Origin: Pseudoxanthomonas suwonensis J47
GTDB taxonomy: Bacteria; Pseudomonadota; Gammaproteobacteria; Xanthomonadales; Xanthomonadaceae
Direction: 5' to 3'
Length of the DNA stretch: 44,953 nt
NCBI RefSeq assembly: GCF_000513955.1
Contig: NZ_KI911331.1
Span: 1 to 44,953, forward strand
In this document: one piece after another, positions 41,743 through 44,953 of the stretch
How the letters are laid out: each line of letters opens with the position of its first letter
How positions within the stretch are numbered: position 1 is the stretch's first letter
Notes under the pieces: generated by a model
What the model saw: only the letters and a program-made list of their open reading frames with translations
Told to the model about the DNA's origin: nothing
Databases searched by the model: none
Position numbers and translations under genes: made by a program

Positions 41743-44298
41743 ATGAGCCTGGTCGACTACCGGCGCAAGCGCAGCTTCGACCGGACCCGCGAGCCCGAGC
41801 CTGGCAAGCCGCTGCCGAAGGGCAAGCGCGCGATCTTCGTCGTCCAGCTGCACCACGCCTCGCGCCGGCACTACGACTTCCGCCTCCAGGTGGGCGACGC
41901 GCTCAAGAGCTGGGCCGTGCCGAAGGGCCCGAGCTATGACCCGGATGTGAAGCGGATGGCGGTCGAGGTGGAAGACCATCCGGTCGACTACGCCGGGTTC
42001 GAGGGCGAGATCCCGAAGGGCCAGTACGGCGGCGGCCACGTCGCGCGCTTCGACCAGGGCGTGTGGTCCACCGAGGGCGATCCGGAAGCGCAGCTGGCCA
42101 AGGGCCACCTGCGCTTCGAGCTGTTCGGCGACAAGCTCAAGGGCGGCTGGCACCTGGTGCGCTCGGGCAAGCCGGCGAAGCAGCCGCAGTGGCTGCTGTT
42201 CAAGGACAAGGACGCGTACGCTGGCAAGCTCGAAGCCGACGACCTGCTCGCCGATGTCGCCGCGCCGCCGCCGGAGGACGCGAAGCGCGCCGGCAAGGGC
42301 AAGGAGCGCCGGAAGAAGCTGGCCACGGTGCCGGTGCGCAAGGGCCGTCGCAGGGACTGGGCGAAACGGGCGAAGGCGCTGGAAGGCGCGCGCGCCGCGG
42401 CGGCTCCCGATGGCCCGTTCGAACCGCAGCTGGCGCGGCTGGGCGACGCGCCGCCGCAGGGCGGGCAGTGGCTGCACGAGCTCAAATGGGACGGCTACCG
42501 GATCCTGGCCACGGTGCGCGAGGGCGAGGTGCGCCTGTGGTCGCGCAACGCGCTGGAATGGACCGCGAAGATCCCCGACATCCGTGCCGCGGTCGAGGCG
42601 CTAGGCCTGAAGTCGGCGGCGCTGGACGGCGAGCTGATCGCCGGCCGCGGCAGCCGCGAGGATTTCAACCTGCTGCAGTCCACGCTCTCGGGCGAACGCC
42701 AGGGCATGCTGTCCTACGTGCTGTTCGACCTGATCCACCTCGACGGCATCGACATTTCGCGCGCGCCGCTGGCCGGACGCAAGGCGCTGTTGCAGGAACT
42801 GCTGCAGGGCGCGCCCGCGCACATGGCCTACAGCTCGCATGTCGAAGGCGACGGCGACGAGGCCTATCGCGCGGCCGGCGAGCAGCACTTCGAAGGCATC
42901 ATCTCCAAGCGCGCCGACCGCCCGTACCACTCCGGCCGCGGCGACGACTGGCGCAAGACCAAGCTGCTGGCCAGCGACGAGTTCGCGGTGGTCGGTTACA
43001 CCGCACCGAAAGGCTCGCGCACCGGCTTCGGCTCGCTGCTGCTGGCCAGGCCCGATCCGGAGCACGGCTGGCGCTACGTGGGCCGCGTCGGCAGCGGCTT
43101 CAATGACGCGACGATGCGCGAGGTGACGGCGAAGCTGGCCAGGGGCGGCAGCAGGACACCGACCGCCTTCGTGGGGACCACCGACACCGACCTGCGCAGC
43201 GCCACCTGGTTCAAGCCGCGCTTCGTGGTCGAGGTGTTCTACCGCGGCATCGGCCGGCAGGAGCTGCTGCGCCAGCCCTCGCTGAAGGCGGTGCGCTCCG
43301 ACAAGTCCGTGGCCGACCTGGCGGACAGCGACCGGGCGCCGGCGCCGGAGGCGGCCGGGAGGACCGCGAAGAAGGCGGCGACGAAGAAGGGCACCACGAA
43401 ACGCGCGACAAAGCAGGACAACGGGCGCGACCTGCCGAAGCTTTCCAGCCCGACCAAGATCCTGTTCCCCGATATCCGCGCCACCAAGCAGGACGTGTGG
43501 GACTACTACGAGGCGGTGGCCGACCACCTGCTGCCGGAAATCGCCGGCCGTCCACTGTCGATCATCCGCTGCCCGGAAGGCACGGCGAAATCCTGCTTCT
43601 TCCAGAAGCACCACACCGCTGGCCTGGAGCGGGTGTCCTCGGTGCGGCTGAAGGAGGAGGGCGGCAACAACGCGTACTACCTGGTGGTCGAGGACCTGGT
43701 CGGGCTGATGGAGCTGGTCCAGTTCAACGCGCTGGAGTTCCATCCCTGGGGCGCGCATGCCGCCGACCCGGACCGCGCCGATCGCGTGGTGTTCGACCTG
43801 GACCCGGGGCCGGACGTGCCCTTCGCCGAGGTGAAGCGCGCGGCGTCGGACATCCGCAAGCTGCTGGCGAAGCTGGAACTCGAGAGTTTCCTGCGCGCGT
43901 CCGGCGGCAAGGGCCTGCACGTGGTGGTGCCGCTGAATCCCGGCTGCGACTGGAACCTCACCCGCCGCTTCGCCCACGGCTTCGCCGACGCGCTGGCGAG
44001 ATCGGAGCCGGACCGCTTCCTCGCCACCGCGACCAAGAGCCGCCGCAACCGCCGCATCTTCGTCGACTACCTGCGCAACGGCCGCGGCGCCACCGCGGTG
44101 GCCTCGTACTCCCTGCGCGCGCGCGAAGGCGCACCCGTGGCCATGCCGCTGTCATGGAGCGAGCTGGCGAAACTTCAGCGCGCCAACGCCTTCACCATGA
44201 AGGACGTGCCGGCGAGACTGCGACGCCGGCGCAAGGATCCGTGGGAAGGGATCGACGCGATCCGGCAGAACCTTTCGCGGTGGGCGGAAGAGGACTGA
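41743..44298 (+). CDS. ligD: Multifunctional DNA ligase D (phosphoesterase-ligase-polymerase)
   Basis: The product is 851 aa. LigD repairs double-strand breaks by non-homologous end joining. Domain order: 3'-phosphoesterase (about 1-165; FVVQLHHASRRHYDFRLQ, EDHPVDYAGFEGEIPKGQYG), ATP-dependent ligase (about 215-525; nucleotidyl-Lys248 in LHELKWDGYRI), a Lys/Ala-rich linker (about 535-560), and the archaeo-eukaryotic-primase-type polymerase domain (about 565-851). The polymerase domain contains the catalytic Asp pair in VFDLDPGPD (685/687) and ASGGKGLHVVVPL. All three activities look intact. This PE-Lig-Pol order is that of Pseudomonas LigD. No Ku gene is in the window. Confidence 0.96.
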   Translation: MSLVDYRRKRSFDRTREPEPGKPLPKGKRAIFVVQLHHASRRHYDFRLQVGDALKSWAVPKGPSYDPDVKRMAVEVEDHPVDYAGFEGEIPKGQYGGGHVARFDQGVWSTEGDPEAQLAKGHLRFELFGDKLKGGWHLVRSGKPAKQPQWLLFKDKDAYAGKLEADDLLADVAAPPPEDAKRAGKGKERRKKLATVPVRKGRRRDWAKRAKALEGARAAAAPDGPFEPQLARLGDAPPQGGQWLHELKWDGYRILATVREGEVRLWSRNALEWTAKIPDIRAAVEALGLKSAALDGELIAGRGSREDFNLLQSTLSGERQGMLSYVLFDLIHLDGIDISRAPLAGRKALLQELLQGAPAHMAYSSHVEGDGDEAYRAAGEQHFEGIISKRADRPYHSGRGDDWRKTKLLASDEFAVVGYTAPKGSRTGFGSLLLARPDPEHGWRYVGRVGSGFNDATMREVTAKLARGGSRTPTAFVGTTDTDLRSATWFKPRFVVEVFYRGIGRQELLRQPSLKAVRSDKSVADLADSDRAPAPEAAGRTAKKAATKKGTTKRATKQDNGRDLPKLSSPTKILFPDIRATKQDVWDYYEAVADHLLPEIAGRPLSIIRCPEGTAKSCFFQKHHTAGLERVSSVRLKEEGGNNAYYLVVEDLVGLMELVQFNALEFHPWGAHAADPDRADRVVFDLDPGPDVPFAEVKRAASDIRKLLAKLELESFLRASGGKGLHVVVPLNPGCDWNLTRRFAHGFADALARSEPDRFLATATKSRRNRRIFVDYLRNGRGATAVASYSLRAREGAPVAMPLSWSELAKLQRANAFTMKDVPARLRRRRKDPWEGIDAIRQNLSRWAEED

Positions 44299-44372
44299 CG
44301 CTGCGGTGTCGTGGTGAGGGTCGCAGGGTCGCGGTTCCGCCTGGAAATCGGCGCGTGCCCGACCGCAGCGTC
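44297..44372. repeat. 11-bp inverted repeat straddling the ligD stop
   Basis: GACGCTGCGGT (44297-44307), which begins within the ligD stop codon, is perfectly complementary to ACCGCAGCGTC (44362-44372), with a 54-nt spacer. There is no T-run after it. It may fold in the ligD 3' end as a stabilising or Rho-related structure. Confidence 0.4.
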
Positions 44373-44511
44373 ACCGGGACCCTGAAGCGGTCCAGGGTGA
44401 TGCCTTCCATCAGCGTCGAGCTGTGGACGGAGATGGCTAGTCGCCCCGAATGCAAAGGCCCGAGCAACAGCAACAGCATTGGGGGCGCGGGCTCCGGTCG
44501 GGGCCGCCGCC

Positions 44512-44603
44512 CCAAGGGGGTATGGCGCATCGCGCGGTTCCGCGTCCTGCTCCAACACGCGAGCGCAGCACATCCATGTGCCGCTTGCGCCATACCCCCT
44601 TGG
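44512..44603 (-). repeat. Complete 92-bp repeat element, copy B, 17-bp perfect terminal inverted repeats
   Basis: The ends CCAAGGGGGTATGGCGC (44512-44528) and GCGCCATACCCCCTTGG (44587-44603) are perfect inverted repeats. Inside are smaller hairpins such as GCGGTTCCGC and GCACATCCATGTGC. The reverse complement matches copy A at 1-97 (94/97 over 44492-44588). It has no coding capacity. It looks like a MITE or structured intergenic repeat. No target-site duplication could be assigned with confidence. Confidence 0.75.
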
Positions 44604-44656
44604 GACGACGTCCTCGGGGCGCGTTGAGGCCGAGCTTCTATTGGCGGCGTGAAAAG

Positions 44657-44679
44657 CCCCTCTCCCCCCGGGAGAGGGG
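44657..44679. repeat. REP-like hairpin
   Basis: CCCCTCTCCC (44657-44666) and GGGAGAGGGG (44670-44679) form a 10-bp stem with a CCC loop, followed by TTGGGGAGAGGG. This CT/GA-rich palindrome is a kind common between genes in xanthomonads and pseudomonads. It could also end the ligD transcript. Confidence 0.6.
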
Positions 44680-44796
44680 TTGGGGAGAGGGTAGGTATTC
44701 CGACGCCGCTGGGTTCCGGCCCAGCACCCCCGACCCCGCTCCCGGAGGGTGCAAAGAGCGAAGCCACGACCCTGAAGCGCCGAAAGACGCGGTAGC

Positions 44797-44953
44797 GCGG
44801 GGATATGGCGCAAGCACGCCATGGATGGCATGCGTTCGCAGACGCTGGGGGAGCGGTGAGGTAGTTGGCGCGTGGCGACGCGCCAGTCGTCGCCAGCGCC
44901 ATGGTTCATTCCCGGCGCGGACGGCGGAACCGCGCGATGCGCCATACCCCCGT
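44797..44953 (+). repeat. Longer diverged repeat element, copy C, reaching the right edge
   Basis: The left arm GGATATGGCGCAAGCACGCC (44801-44820) resembles the reverse complement of copy B's right end (TATGGCGCAAGC is exact at 44804-44815). The right arm GGAACCGCGCGATGCGCCAT then ACCCCC reaches the window edge and matches copy A 48-74. The middle differs and is longer, giving about 155 bp. Its orientation is opposite to copy B. No gene is seen in 44299-44953 outside these repeats. Confidence 0.6.

Noticed and set aside
44175-44945. Minus-strand open frames across the right end as a possible gene
   Set aside because: They run through the inverted-repeat elements and antisense to ligD and show no recognisable domain; the repeats explain the sequence better.
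1-44953. CRISPR array, prophage, toxin-antitoxin pair, restriction system or complete insertion sequence
   Set aside because: No regularly spaced repeats, Cas, phage structural, toxin, methylase or transposase sequences were seen. The only mobile-like sequences are the short non-coding repeats at the two ends.

Overview
The window is GC-rich (about 70%) bacterial chromosome, tightly packed with overlapping ATGA/GTGA gene junctions. Its gene content fits the Xanthomonadaceae/Lysobacteraceae (Xanthomonas, Pseudoxanthomonas, Lysobacter, Luteimonas type): Coq7 next to rplM-rpsI, a cbb3 oxidase cluster followed by ccoGHIS, a Xanthomonas-style xyl-box with a LacI-type XylR, GH67/GH43/GH3 glycosidases, and ManD. 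The genus call is an inference from gene content, not from a marker comparison.

Layout. 1-238: dispersed repeat and low-complexity DNA. 239-2203: coq7 (minus), then rplM-rpsI and tRNA-Gln(CUG) (plus). 2297-3367: a membrane MASE2-GGDEF diguanylate cyclase. 3385-12482 (minus): a complete high-affinity cbb3 oxidase module, ccoNOQP, a small coupled membrane protein, ccoGHIS and a TauE/SafE-like membrane protein. A perfect FNR/Anr box lies upstream of ccoN at the spacing expected of a class II promoter. 12772-16453 (plus): an acyl-CoA-synthetase/GNAT fusion (Pat-like) and a thioredoxin-reductase-like flavoprotein. 16457-20860 (minus): acnD, a 2H phosphoesterase and prpF, the AcnD/PrpF branch of the methylcitrate cycle.

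21329-41490: a glucuronoxylan catabolic region. xylB-xylA lie behind a xyl-box, and xylR (minus) is divergent from a probable 16-kb operon whose 5' end carries a second xyl-box. The operon order is GH67 alpha-glucuronidase, SGNH acetylesterase, ManD mannonate dehydratase, lipoprotein GH43, PA14-containing GH3, UxuB-type fructuronate reductase, FAH-family 2-keto-3-deoxy acid dehydratase, YjhG-type aldonate dehydratase and GntP permease. Together these would trim acetylated (methyl)glucurono-xylo-oligosaccharides, send glucuronate to 2-keto-3-deoxygluconate, send xylose through the isomerase route, and send an imported or endogenous pentonate through a Weimberg-like oxidative route to 2-oxoglutarate semialdehyde. 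Glucuronate isomerase (UxaC), xylose dehydrogenase, 2-oxoglutarate semialdehyde dehydrogenase, endoxylanase and TonB receptor are not in the window.

41561-44298: a DUF3606 micro-protein and the three-domain DNA ligase LigD, with no Ku gene visible. 44299-44953: no gene seen; it holds a 92-bp element with perfect 17-bp terminal inverted repeats, a REP-like hairpin, and a longer diverged copy of the element. Another copy, in the opposite orientation, sits at the left edge.
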